Assembly (NCBI RefSeq): GCF_000153025.1
Contig: NZ_CH672429.1
Coordinates: 65,822-129,821 of the forward strand
Source of the DNA: Marinomonas sp. MED121
GTDB taxonomy: Bacteria; Pseudomonadota; Gammaproteobacteria; Pseudomonadales; Marinomonadaceae
Direction of reading: 5' to 3'
Length of the DNA stretch: 64,000 nucleotides
The notes under the pieces were generated by a model that saw only the letters and a program-made list of their open reading frames with translations, made no database searches and was not told where the DNA came from. A program made the translations under genes and the position numbers. Shown one piece after another: positions 18,375 through 26,472 of the stretch. The first letter of the stretch is position 1; each line of letters starts with the position of its first letter.

Positions 18375-18430
18375 CCCAAACAATACACATCAGGTTATCA
18401 ACTTTTTTAAGGTTTAATGAGTACCCTTTT

Positions 18431-19777
18431 ATGAGTTCATTTATCGAGTTTTTTTCAGACATTATTGCCGGTGAATTAGACATCTATGTTGTCACTTTCA
18501 CACTCGTGGCAAGCATGGTTATTTTATTATTCTTAAGTTTTCCTATGGTGGTGCCACTCGCGGTTGGTGCCTTGATTGGCTTAATCCACTTTTCAGGCAT
18601 AGATACTGGTGTCATCATTCAACAAATGATCACAGGTATTTCCCCTAATGCCTTGATTGCCGTACCCATGTTTATTTTGGCAGCCGATATTATGACACGC
18701 GGTCATACGGCCAATAATCTATTAGGTTTAATTCAAGCCTTTATCGGCCATTTACGTGGCGGCTTACCTATTACAGCTTGTATTAGCTGCACCTTGTTTG
18801 GCTCTGTTTCAGGCTCGACACAGGCGACTGTGGTTTCTGTCGGCCAGATCATGCGTCCACGATTATTACAGGCAGGCTATAAAGACAGTTTTGTCATGGC
18901 GCTGATTATCAATGCCAGTGACATTGCCTTTTTGATACCACCCAGCATAGGTTTGATCCTGTATGGCACCTTGGCCAATACCAGTGTGGGCGAGCTCTTT
19001 ATTGCCGGGATTGGACCAGGCATTTTGTTGGCAATCATGTTCTCAGCTTATTGCTATTTTTATAGCGTCTTGCAAGGGGACAGCATTCGCTTAGTTGAAA
19101 AAGCGACACTTAAAGAGAGAGTCACTGCCTTTAAAAAAGCACTGATTCCACTGGGGTTCCCTGCTTTGATTGTCGGTGGTATTTACTCTGGCGCGGTAAC
19201 ACCAACGGAAGCGGCATCTTTTTCGGTGCTTTATGCCATCATAGTTGAGTGCTTTATTTATCGTCAGCTTAGCTTAAAAGATGTGATTGATGCGGCTTTA
19301 AGTACGGGTTTAATTACCGCGGTGGTTTTCATCCTTGTGGGGATGGGGCAAGCTTTTTCTTGGTACATTTCATTTGAGCAAATCCCACAAGACTTACTGG
19401 CACCACTTAACCTTGAAGATGCCTCTAAAGAGTATATTCTCTTTGTGATTGCCTTAAGCTTTTTTGTGGGCTGCATGTTTGTAGATTCACTCGTCGTACT
19501 CGTCATTCTGACACCTATCTTTGTCCCTATCGTAGATGCTGCCGGTTTAGACCCTGTGCTTGTAGGTGTCATGATTACCTTACAAATGGCCATTGGGTCC
19601 GCCACACCTCCTTTTGGTTGTGATATTTTCACTGCTATTGCTATTTTCAATAAGCCCTATATGGAAGTGATTAGAGGGACATTACCCTTCATACTTATCT
19701 TATTTACCATGTCGGCCTTATTGATTTACTTCCCTGATATTGCCCTATTATTACGGGATCTGGCATTTTCTGACTGA
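18431..19777 (+). CDS. TRAP transporter large permease (DctM)
   Basis: A 448-residue polytopic membrane protein of the DctM family with about twelve membrane segments. Family motifs include FGSVSGSTQATVVSVG, LIPPSIGLILYG and the later SATPPFGCDIF. It is the translocation subunit for the substrate bound by the protein at 16733. Gene order P-Q-M is the usual one. Confidence 0.92.
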   Translation: MSSFIEFFSDIIAGELDIYVVTFTLVASMVILLFLSFPMVVPLAVGALIGLIHFSGIDTGVIIQQMITGISPNALIAVPMFILAADIMTRGHTANNLLGLIQAFIGHLRGGLPITACISCTLFGSVSGSTQATVVSVGQIMRPRLLQAGYKDSFVMALIINASDIAFLIPPSIGLILYGTLANTSVGELFIAGIGPGILLAIMFSAYCYFYSVLQGDSIRLVEKATLKERVTAFKKALIPLGFPALIVGGIYSGAVTPTEAASFSVLYAIIVECFIYRQLSLKDVIDAALSTGLITAVVFILVGMGQAFSWYISFEQIPQDLLAPLNLEDASKEYILFVIALSFFVGCMFVDSLVVLVILTPIFVPIVDAAGLDPVLVGVMITLQMAIGSATPPFGCDIFTAIAIFNKPYMEVIRGTLPFILILFTMSALLIYFPDIALLLRDLAFSD

Positions 19778-19827
19778 CTCATACATAAGCCAATTTAGCC
19801 CATTTAACACAGAGAATAAAACGAATC

Positions 19828-21021
19828 ATGAAGACAGAACTAATTGCACCACCACGGGGTTTTGATCAAGTCGAATTTGAACAAAGAACCGAAAGGCTTC
19901 AAGCTTTAATGGCTAAACAAAATATTGACGCCCTATTTTTAACCACTGAGCCTGAGTTTCGTTACTTCAGCGGTTTTAAGTCTCAATTTTGGGAAAGCCC
20001 AACAAGGCCTTGGTTTTTAGTCATTCCAGTGACAGGCAAGCCAATTGCTGTGGTGCCAGAAATTGGTAAAGCAGGCTTTGATGAAACTTGGATAGAGGAT
20101 GTCAGATGTTGGCCCTCTCCAAGGCCTGAAGATGACGGTATCAGCTTACTAAGAGATACCTTGATAGAAGTATCAAACACCAGTTTTCAAATTGGTGCCA
20201 TGCTTGGCCCAGAAACACACCTGCGTATGCCTGCTGATAACTACCAGTCTTTAAAGCGTTCATTAAACCAAAGTGTTGGACGTCATCAAATACAAGACAT
20301 TAACGGCTTAATTAGACAAGTGCGCAGTGTTAAATCCCCTGCTGAGGTTGCCAAAACCCGCTTTGCTTGTGAAGTTACGGCTGCAGGCTTTGATTATCTA
20401 CTTGAGAACCTAAAAGCAGGCATGACAGAAAGACAAGCCTGTAAAGCCATGCAATTAGAAATGCTTCGTCTTGGCGCTGATACTTGCCCTTACCTTATCT
20501 CCGCATCCGGTCAAAATGGATACGACAATATCATCATGGGGCCAACGGATCGTATTCTCACCCAAGGAGATGTATTGATCATAGATACAGGTGCGAATTT
20601 TGATGGCTACTTTAGTGACTTTGATCGCAACTATGCCTTTGGCCAAGTCGATAAACACACCCATTATGCTTACGAGGCTGTTTACGCTTCCACAGAAGCA
20701 GGGCTAGAAACGGCGAGCGCAGGCAAAACCACGGGAGATGTCTGGCAAGCCATGTGGAATGTACTCGAAAATGCCGGCGCACTGGGTAACGATGTGGGCC
20801 GTATGGGTCACGGATTAGGTATGCAGCTCACTGAGTGGCCCTCTAATGTCGAAAACGGTGACGTGACTTTAGAAGCCGGCATGATACTCACACTTGAGCC
20901 TGGGATGACCTTTGCACCAGGAAAAATGATGGTGCATGAAGAAAACATTCTCATCACTGAAACAGGCTGCGAGCTTCTACACAAACGTGCTTGGCCAAAA
21001 CTGCCTGTGATAAATAGCTAA
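19828..21021 (+). CDS. M24-family hydrolase (Xaa-Pro peptidase/creatinase/ectoine hydrolase-like)
   Basis: A 397-residue protein with creatinase N-domain and pita-bread C-domain. All five metal ligands of M24 peptidases are present: Asp in IIDTGA (about 252), Asp in FSDFDR (about 263), His in GHGLGM (about 326), Glu in LEPG (about 356) and Glu in HEEN (about 371). So it should be a metal-dependent hydrolase, not a metal-free creatinase. Length and context fit DoeA/EutD ectoine hydrolases or prolidases; sequence alone does not decide. Last gene of the operon, followed by a terminator shared with the T6SS island. Confidence 0.82.
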   Translation: MKTELIAPPRGFDQVEFEQRTERLQALMAKQNIDALFLTTEPEFRYFSGFKSQFWESPTRPWFLVIPVTGKPIAVVPEIGKAGFDETWIEDVRCWPSPRPEDDGISLLRDTLIEVSNTSFQIGAMLGPETHLRMPADNYQSLKRSLNQSVGRHQIQDINGLIRQVRSVKSPAEVAKTRFACEVTAAGFDYLLENLKAGMTERQACKAMQLEMLRLGADTCPYLISASGQNGYDNIIMGPTDRILTQGDVLIIDTGANFDGYFSDFDRNYAFGQVDKHTHYAYEAVYASTEAGLETASAGKTTGDVWQAMWNVLENAGALGNDVGRMGHGLGMQLTEWPSNVENGDVTLEAGMILTLEPGMTFAPGKMMVHEENILITETGCELLHKRAWPKLPVINS

Positions 21022-21040
21022 ACTAGATGTCAATAAAACA

Positions 21041-21065
21041 ACCCAGTCTTAGATAAAGACTGGGT
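21041..21065. terminator. Bidirectional terminator between the TRAP operon and T6SS island 2
   Basis: Perfect 10-bp stem ACCCAGTCTT / AAGACTGGGT with a 5-base loop between converging genes. Confidence 0.85.
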
Positions 21066-21087
21066 ATAAAAACGTCATTTACGTTTT

Positions 21088-21513
21088 CTATATAACCAGC
21101 TTTTCCTCTACTGATTTATGAACTAATGACAGTTCAAAGAACTCACCATATTTTTTATATGATTCAATATTTAATTTCATAGACTCAGGCATATCTGAAT
21201 CGTTTAAATCAATCATCTCGTTAACAGTTTTTTGTATTCTTTTTGAATAGATTTTTTTTGCAACATTCTCAAGGTAAAAAGATGACATAACAATGAAGCA
21301 TCCTATTATGCTTAAAGATCCAGGATAGCTCTGTAAACTCACAAAAAAATCAGGACCTGGAAAAGGTCCAAAGATCACAAATATAGTGCCAACAATAAAT
21401 ACAAACACGCCTGTTAGAGCAAGGTCTAAAAACGAACCTGGTTTTGGTGGGAGGGCAATTCTTATTTTACAAGGCAAATCACTGACCTTAATTTTATCCT
21501 TAGTGTATTCCAT
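21088..21513 (-). CDS. Small two-helix membrane protein at the end of T6SS island 2
   Basis: A 141-residue protein not recognised from any family. It has two hydrophobic segments (about residues 30-50, LTGVFVFIVGTIFVIFG, and 62-82, SLSIIGCFIVMSSFYL) joined by a short loop, and a charged cytoplasmic-looking C-terminal tail. It is the last minus-strand gene of the island, separated from the LRR gene before it by a terminator hairpin, so it may have its own promoter. Small inner-membrane proteins are used as immunity factors against membrane-acting T6SS toxins (the VasX/TsiV2 type), which makes that a possible role here. Confidence 0.6.
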   Translation of the reverse strand: MEYTKDKIKVSDLPCKIRIALPPKPGSFLDLALTGVFVFIVGTIFVIFGPFPGPDFFVSLQSYPGSLSIIGCFIVMSSFYLENVAKKIYSKRIQKTVNEMIDLNDSDMPESMKLNIESYKKYGEFFELSLVHKSVEEKLVI

Positions 21514-21580
21514 TAAACATCCATTTTTAAAATTAACTTAAAATCAAACTCAGCTTAAAACGGTTTCAGTACAACTTCAT

Positions 21581-21610
21581 AAAAAAGCCCGAAACAGGTC
21601 GGGCTTTTTT
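21581..21610. terminator. Terminator after LRR gene 3
   Basis: AAAAAAGCCCGA-AACAGG-TCGGGCTTTTTT, a perfect hairpin with flanking A and T tracts. The same hairpin core recurs after LRR gene 1, and a decayed form after LRR gene 2. Confidence 0.9.
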
Positions 21611-21620
21611 AATAATGAAA

Positions 21621-23150
21621 TTAAAACCTTAGATATCTATGCGTATCATAATATTTTTCTTTTTCTTCGTCGGTCAAAACATCAGAAAGAGGTGTGTCCC
21701 TAATAATGAGCTTGGTATTTTCTAAGCCCACTATCGATTGATAGTCAAAGGTATCAATTGGATTATTATTCAAAGAAAGAACATCTAGCCAAGTCATAAA
21801 ATTAATCGCGTCTATTTCTTTAATTTCATTATATCCCAGCAAAACACTTTCCAAATTAGGCAAATTTTCAAAACCTTCAATTTTTTCTATTTTATTATAT
21901 TGAAGATTTATTTTCTCTAGACCAACCAATTTAGATAGCCCTTGTATTTTCATAATACCATTACCTAAAAGATTTAAAACTTTAAGATTTTTAAGGTTAT
22001 TTAATCCTGAGATTTCTGAAATCTCATTTTTAATAAGATTAAGTTTTTCAAGTTCTTCAAGTCTTTCAATGCTTCTTATTCTTGTTCTTGAAATTGTTAA
22101 ATCCTTTAAATTTATATTTCCTTTTAAGTTAGGCATTCTAGTATTTTGCATACCAGCTAATTGTAAATGTACTAAAGAATCAGGAAAATCAATTTCTTGA
22201 AAATTAAAAGATGAACCCACAGAAAGTCTTTTAAGACTCTTTAAAGAACTAATGTTTTTAATTTCTTCAATATTTTTCGAGTTAAAAGTCAAATAAACAA
22301 GATTTATAAAACCAGATAAGTCAGGAATTTCTTTAATAGAGTTGCTGCTACTAATTATATCCATTCTTTGTAAATACGAGTTCTCAGTTAATTCATTTAA
22401 GCTTTTTATTTTAACTCCGTCGAGAACTAGGTTTTGCAAAGAAGTCATTGATTTCAGGTTTGAAATTTCATTTATTGGAGTGAAAAGAATTTCCAAACTA
22501 ACAATTTCATTCTCTGATGGTAATATCAATTTCTTATATTTAGACTTGTGAATTTTAACATAGCTTACATTTTTTAATTTTTTTAAATCTAAAACAGCCA
22601 AACCTGAGTTATCATTTCTTATAGAAAGTCCTTTTAAAGCATTAAAATTTTCAATTACATATTTAATTTCAAAACTATATTTAGGAGAAACGCTTAAATA
22701 AGTAACATTTCCAGAATCATTTAAAACAACATAATTTTCTAAAAATTCAAAATTTTTTATTTTAGTTTTTCTATGTATATTAATATTAGGAAACGCCCCA
22801 TAAACAATATCGCTCAAATCATCGGTAGTGTTTATCAAGTTTGTATTATAACCATCAACAAAAGTCTCAAACTTTCTAACCCTATCACCATTTTCCTGTG
22901 CAATTTTCTCCTGAAAAGCTAAAAAATCCTGATACTGTTTAGATTTTTTTATGATCTCAGCCGCCTTACCTGATTTATCGGCATAATCCAGCTCTTGTGC
23001 ATAGGCATTAAATTGCCAAGTTAAGCCAAGCATAAGGCTTAAGAGCATAAAAAATGATTTACGAATGTTCGACATGGATTTTTTAAAACCCTTACCTGAA
23101 CTTAACTCTGCAAGATTATTGTCTTTTAGGCTTGTTCCTAAATTCATCAT
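21621..23150 (-). CDS. Exported leucine-rich-repeat protein, copy 3
   Basis: A 509-residue protein. A Sec-type signal follows a long N-terminal lead (SFFMLLSLMLGLTWQFNAYA, predicted cut before QELDYA). A conserved 35-residue block (SGKAAEIIKKSKQYQ...GDRVRKF) comes next, then about 300 residues of SDS22-like leucine-rich repeats with the pattern L-x-x-L-x-x-L-x-L-x-x-N-x-I (for example LKVLNLLGNGIMKIQGL). Its first 70 codons are nearly identical to copy 2, but the C-terminus (DTPLSDVLTDEEKEKYY) differs from copies 1 and 2. The location is probably periplasmic. The gene is clearly more AT-rich than the vgrG and housekeeping genes around it. Function unproven; it lies downstream of a large T6SS cargo candidate, so immunity is a strong guess. 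Confidence 0.75.
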   Translation of the reverse strand: MMNLGTSLKDNNLAELSSGKGFKKSMSNIRKSFFMLLSLMLGLTWQFNAYAQELDYADKSGKAAEIIKKSKQYQDFLAFQEKIAQENGDRVRKFETFVDGYNTNLINTTDDLSDIVYGAFPNINIHRKTKIKNFEFLENYVVLNDSGNVTYLSVSPKYSFEIKYVIENFNALKGLSIRNDNSGLAVLDLKKLKNVSYVKIHKSKYKKLILPSENEIVSLEILFTPINEISNLKSMTSLQNLVLDGVKIKSLNELTENSYLQRMDIISSSNSIKEIPDLSGFINLVYLTFNSKNIEEIKNISSLKSLKRLSVGSSFNFQEIDFPDSLVHLQLAGMQNTRMPNLKGNINLKDLTISRTRIRSIERLEELEKLNLIKNEISEISGLNNLKNLKVLNLLGNGIMKIQGLSKLVGLEKINLQYNKIEKIEGFENLPNLESVLLGYNEIKEIDAINFMTWLDVLSLNNNPIDTFDYQSIVGLENTKLIIRDTPLSDVLTDEEKEKYYDTHRYLRF

Positions 23151-23193
23151 TTTTCTTTATTTAGCTCATTTATGCACAGATAAAATTCAAAAA

Positions 23194-23213
23194 AAGCCCT
23201 ATACTGATCGGGC
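23194..23213 (-). terminator. Decayed hairpin after LRR gene 2
   Basis: AGCCC / GGGCT with a 10-base loop, in a spacer nearly identical to that between LRR genes 1 and 2; the stem has lost two base pairs and the T tract is weak. Confidence 0.5.
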
Positions 23214-23233
23214 TAAACTTACAATATGAAACA

Positions 23234-24788
23234 TTAAAAACCAAGCTGTCTATTCAATTTACGATATTTCTTCTTTTCAGCCTTAGTCATAGCATCGCCT
23301 ACAGGTGTATCGTAAAGAAGAATTTTGGTTTGATTAAGCTTCTCAACTTCTGAGTAATCAAAAGCTTCAATAGGGTTTTCAAACAAAGATAACAACTCTA
23401 TTCCTTCAAGTTTATTAACATCTTCGACCTTTTCAATCTCATTATAACTTAGCAAAATTTCTTTTAAATTTGGAAGATTATCAAAACCTTCAATTTTCTT
23501 TATTTTATTATATTTTATTATATTTTAGGTTTATTTTTTCAACATTTTTTAGCATTGACAAACCTTCAACTCTTTTTATTTTATTTCCAGATAAATTTAG
23601 CACTTTAAGATTAATAAGATTATTTAGACCTGAAATTTCTTCAATATCATTACTTACTAAATTAAGAGTCTCTAAATAATTAAGGCTATCCAGTCCTTCA
23701 ATTTTTTTTATTTTTGTTCTTGTTATACCTAACTCTCTTAATTTTTTATTATTTTTTAAATTGGGTATTTTAATATTTTCAATGCCAGACAAGTAAATTT
23801 CTTCGATTTTATTCGGAAACCTTATATCATTGAACTTGTAATTTGAATTTACATATAAAAACTTTAACTCTAACAAATCAGAAATCCCTATAAAGGGCTC
23901 AATGCTTTTTGAGATAATAGATAGATACTGTAGTTTTTTATAATTGAATAAATTTGGTATTTTTAAAGTTGAATCTTTAGAATTCAAAATATCCAATTGC
24001 TTAAGTTTTTTAGATTTTTCTAAGAGACTAAAATCATTTAAAATCAGACCCTTTACTTCAAAATTTTTAAGACTTTCACTTTTATCTAAGTTTATTATTC
24101 TTTTAGTATTTGTACTATATAATCTAATAGACTCTAAATCACTTACTTTTGGAAGATACAACTTTTCGATATCAACATCATTCAAATGTAAATATTTAAT
24201 ATTCCTGAAGCTTGTAAAGTCTAATTTTTCATAATGAAAATCATTACCAAAAGAAGGCGAAGAAGAAAAACCTAACAATTCTTTTTTGTTTTTAAAAAAA
24301 CCTATAACTCTATTTAATTCTGTTTTATATTTAGGTGATAAGTTAATATATTTAATAGTTCCATCAAAATTTAAATATAAAAAATCCTTAAGTAGCTCTA
24401 TGGATTTATTGTTTTTCATTTCTATATATGGGTAGTAGCTTTCCTTTTTTGTTATTTCATTAAACTCTCGATAAAATTCCTTTCCGTTAACACCATCAAC
24501 TACTATTCTAAATTTTCTAACTCTATCCCCATTTTTCTCAGCAATCTTCTTCTGCAAAGCTAAAAAAGCTTGATACTGCTTCGAGTTTTTTATGATCTCA
24601 GCTGCCTTACCTGATTTATCGGCATAATCTAGCTCTTGTGCATAGGCATTAAACTGCCAAGTTAAGCCAAGCATAAGGCTTAAGAGTATGAAAAATGATT
24701 TACGAATGTTCGACATGGATTTTTTATAACCCTTACCTGAACTTAACTCTGCAAGATTATTGTCTTTTAGGCTTGTCCCTAAATTCAT
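23234..24788 (-). pseudogene. Exported leucine-rich-repeat protein, copy 2, frameshifted by a 10-bp duplication
   Basis: The first 426 codons (24788 to 23508) and a second frame (from about 23500 to 23234) together give a 514-residue paralogue of the flanking LRR proteins. The frames are separated by one extra copy of a 10-bp unit at 23501-23520. With one unit removed, the sequence reads KYNKIKKIEGFDNL in a single frame and the length equals that of the paralogues. The signal peptide and first 70 codons match copy 3, while the C-terminal 30 codons (DTPVGDAMTKAEKKKYRKLN) match copy 1, so the gene is a mosaic. GGGA before the ATG supports the start. As it stands, translation stops inside the last repeats; the truncated exported protein may still be made. 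Confidence 0.8.
23501..23527 (-). repeat. 10-bp tandem duplication causing the LRR2 frameshift
   Basis: The unit TATTTTATTA occurs twice in full and a third time for seven bases. The intact paralogues correspond to one full unit plus the partial one. Loss of one unit restores the frame, so slippage could switch the gene. Confidence 0.9.
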
Positions 24789-24836
24789 AATTTCCCTTTA
24801 TTTAGCTCATTTATGCACAGATAAAAACCATAAAAA

Positions 24837-24856
24837 AGCCCGAAACAGGTCGGGCT
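24837..24856 (-). terminator. Hairpin between LRR genes 1 and 2
   Basis: AGCCCGA-AACAGG-TCGGGCT, the same core as the terminator after LRR gene 3, but followed on the minus strand by six T only. It may reduce read-through from gene 1 to gene 2. Confidence 0.7.
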
Positions 24857-24872
24857 AATTTGAAATTGATTT

Positions 24873-26423
24873 TTAAAAGAAAAGCATTTTATTTAATTTA
24901 CGATATTTCTTCTTTTCAGCCTTAGTCATAGCATCGCCAACTGGTGTATCTGAAAGTCTAATTTTAGTATTCGTTAAATTATTAACGGTGCTATAATCAA
25001 ATTCTTCAATTGGGTTAAATACTAGATCTAATACAATCAGGTTAGTTAAGTTATTTACATCTTCAACTTTCTTGATTTTATTATTTTCCAAATTTACTCT
25101 TTTCAAATTTAAGTTTTTACTCAATCCTTTTGTACTTTCGATCATGTTATAACTTAAATCAAGTTCTTCAAGTAAATTTAGCTTTTCTATATTTTCAATA
25201 CTTCTTATACGATTACCAGATAAGCTAAGAATTTTCAAACTTTTTAGACTATCCAGGTCAGAAATCTCTTTAATTTCATTGCTTACCAAATTAAGTTTTT
25301 CTAGTTTCTTTAAATCTGAAAAACCCTCAACTTTACTAATACTTGTTCTAGCAATACCAAGCTCTTTCAATTTATTATTTCCAAACAAATTCGGCATTTT
25401 ATTATTTTCCAACCCTGCCAAATGCAAATACTCTAAACTATCAGGAAAATCTATTCCTTCGTAATTAAATTCGCTCCCTACATGTAATCTTTTCAAGTTA
25501 TGTAAATTTTCAATACCATCAACACCTTTTGTATACTTTGAATTAAATATAAGCAATTCAAGTTTACTAAAATTAGATAAGTCGGGAATATTTTCAATAT
25601 GAAATCCTTTTTCTTTTGGCGCTCCAATATCTATTCGTTTAAGATCTTTACTATATTCTAGTCCATTTAAATCACTAACCTTAACTCTTATTAAGTTAAG
25701 GTTTTCTAAATGTTTCAAAAAACCAATACCTTCAATATTTTTCACTTTAGAAAAGGCTACTTTAAAATCTTTAATCGAATTTTTTTCTGGTATTTTTATA
25801 CTTTCATAACTTACTTTATATAATCTCAAATATTTAACATTAGAAAACCCGTGTAAATCTAATTCTTTTAATTCGTATGAATCTTCCTCTATTGAAAAAC
25901 CTTTTAAACTTTCAATTTTTTTAAAAAAAGAAATTAATTTTTTTATTTCACCATCATAAATTGGTTTTAAGTTAATAAATTCAAAACTTCCTTTTTCGTT
26001 TAAAATAATTGAATCATTTCTTTGAAACACATAATCATAAGCATTTTTTCTAAATAAATTTATTCTAGGATAACCATTATAGGTAACCTCTGTTATAGAA
26101 TCATCAGTTGGTACAATGCGAACATTAACGTTGTTAACAAAAACTTCGAACTTTCTAACTCTATCGCCATTTTCCTCGGCGATATTCTTTTGTAAAGCTA
26201 AAAAATTCTGATACTGCTTCGAGTTTTTTATGATCTCAGCTGCCTTACCTGACTCATCTGAATAATCTAGCTCTTGTGCATAGACATTAAACTGCCAAGT
26301 TAAGCCAAGTATAAGGCTTAAGAGCATAAAAAAGAATTTACGAATGTTCGGAATGGATTTTTTAATTTTCTTACCAGTCCCCAAGATTTTAAGGTTAATT
26401 ATTAGGTTTATCCTTGTAATCAT
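24873..26423 (-). CDS. Exported leucine-rich-repeat protein, copy 1
   Basis: A 516-residue paralogue of copies 2 and 3. Its hydrophobic signal (FFFMLLSLILGLTWQFNVYA, cut before QELDYS) is shared, whereas the codons before it differ from the other copies. The conserved post-signal block and SDS22-like repeats follow (for example LKKLEKLNLVSNEIKEISDL), ending in DTPVGDAMTKAEKKKYRKLN. AGAGGAAAG precedes the start. It comes 49 bases after the 1179-residue cargo candidate, so it is the first gene behind it, the place where a cognate immunity gene normally sits. LRR folds bind proteins, and export to the periplasm would place it where many T6SS toxins act. This role is inferred. Confidence 0.78.
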   Translation of the reverse strand: MITRINLIINLKILGTGKKIKKSIPNIRKFFFMLLSLILGLTWQFNVYAQELDYSDESGKAAEIIKNSKQYQNFLALQKNIAEENGDRVRKFEVFVNNVNVRIVPTDDSITEVTYNGYPRINLFRKNAYDYVFQRNDSIILNEKGSFEFINLKPIYDGEIKKLISFFKKIESLKGFSIEEDSYELKELDLHGFSNVKYLRLYKVSYESIKIPEKNSIKDFKVAFSKVKNIEGIGFLKHLENLNLIRVKVSDLNGLEYSKDLKRIDIGAPKEKGFHIENIPDLSNFSKLELLIFNSKYTKGVDGIENLHNLKRLHVGSEFNYEGIDFPDSLEYLHLAGLENNKMPNLFGNNKLKELGIARTSISKVEGFSDLKKLEKLNLVSNEIKEISDLDSLKSLKILSLSGNRIRSIENIEKLNLLEELDLSYNMIESTKGLSKNLNLKRVNLENNKIKKVEDVNNLTNLIVLDLVFNPIEEFDYSTVNNLTNTKIRLSDTPVGDAMTKAEKKKYRKLNKMLFF

Positions 26424-26472
26424 CTCTTTCCTCTACTTAATTTATAATTCCTAAAAAATTAAAACCTAGAAA

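Noticed and set aside
19264-19650. A 128-codon minus-strand frame opposite the TRAP large permease
   Set aside because: Antisense shadow of a conserved DctM gene with no recognisable domain.
13934-21021. Calling the operon a complete ectoine degradation locus (doe/eut)
   Set aside because: The amidohydrolase belongs to M20D, not the DoeB family, and eutB, eutC, doeC and doeD equivalents are absent from the window.
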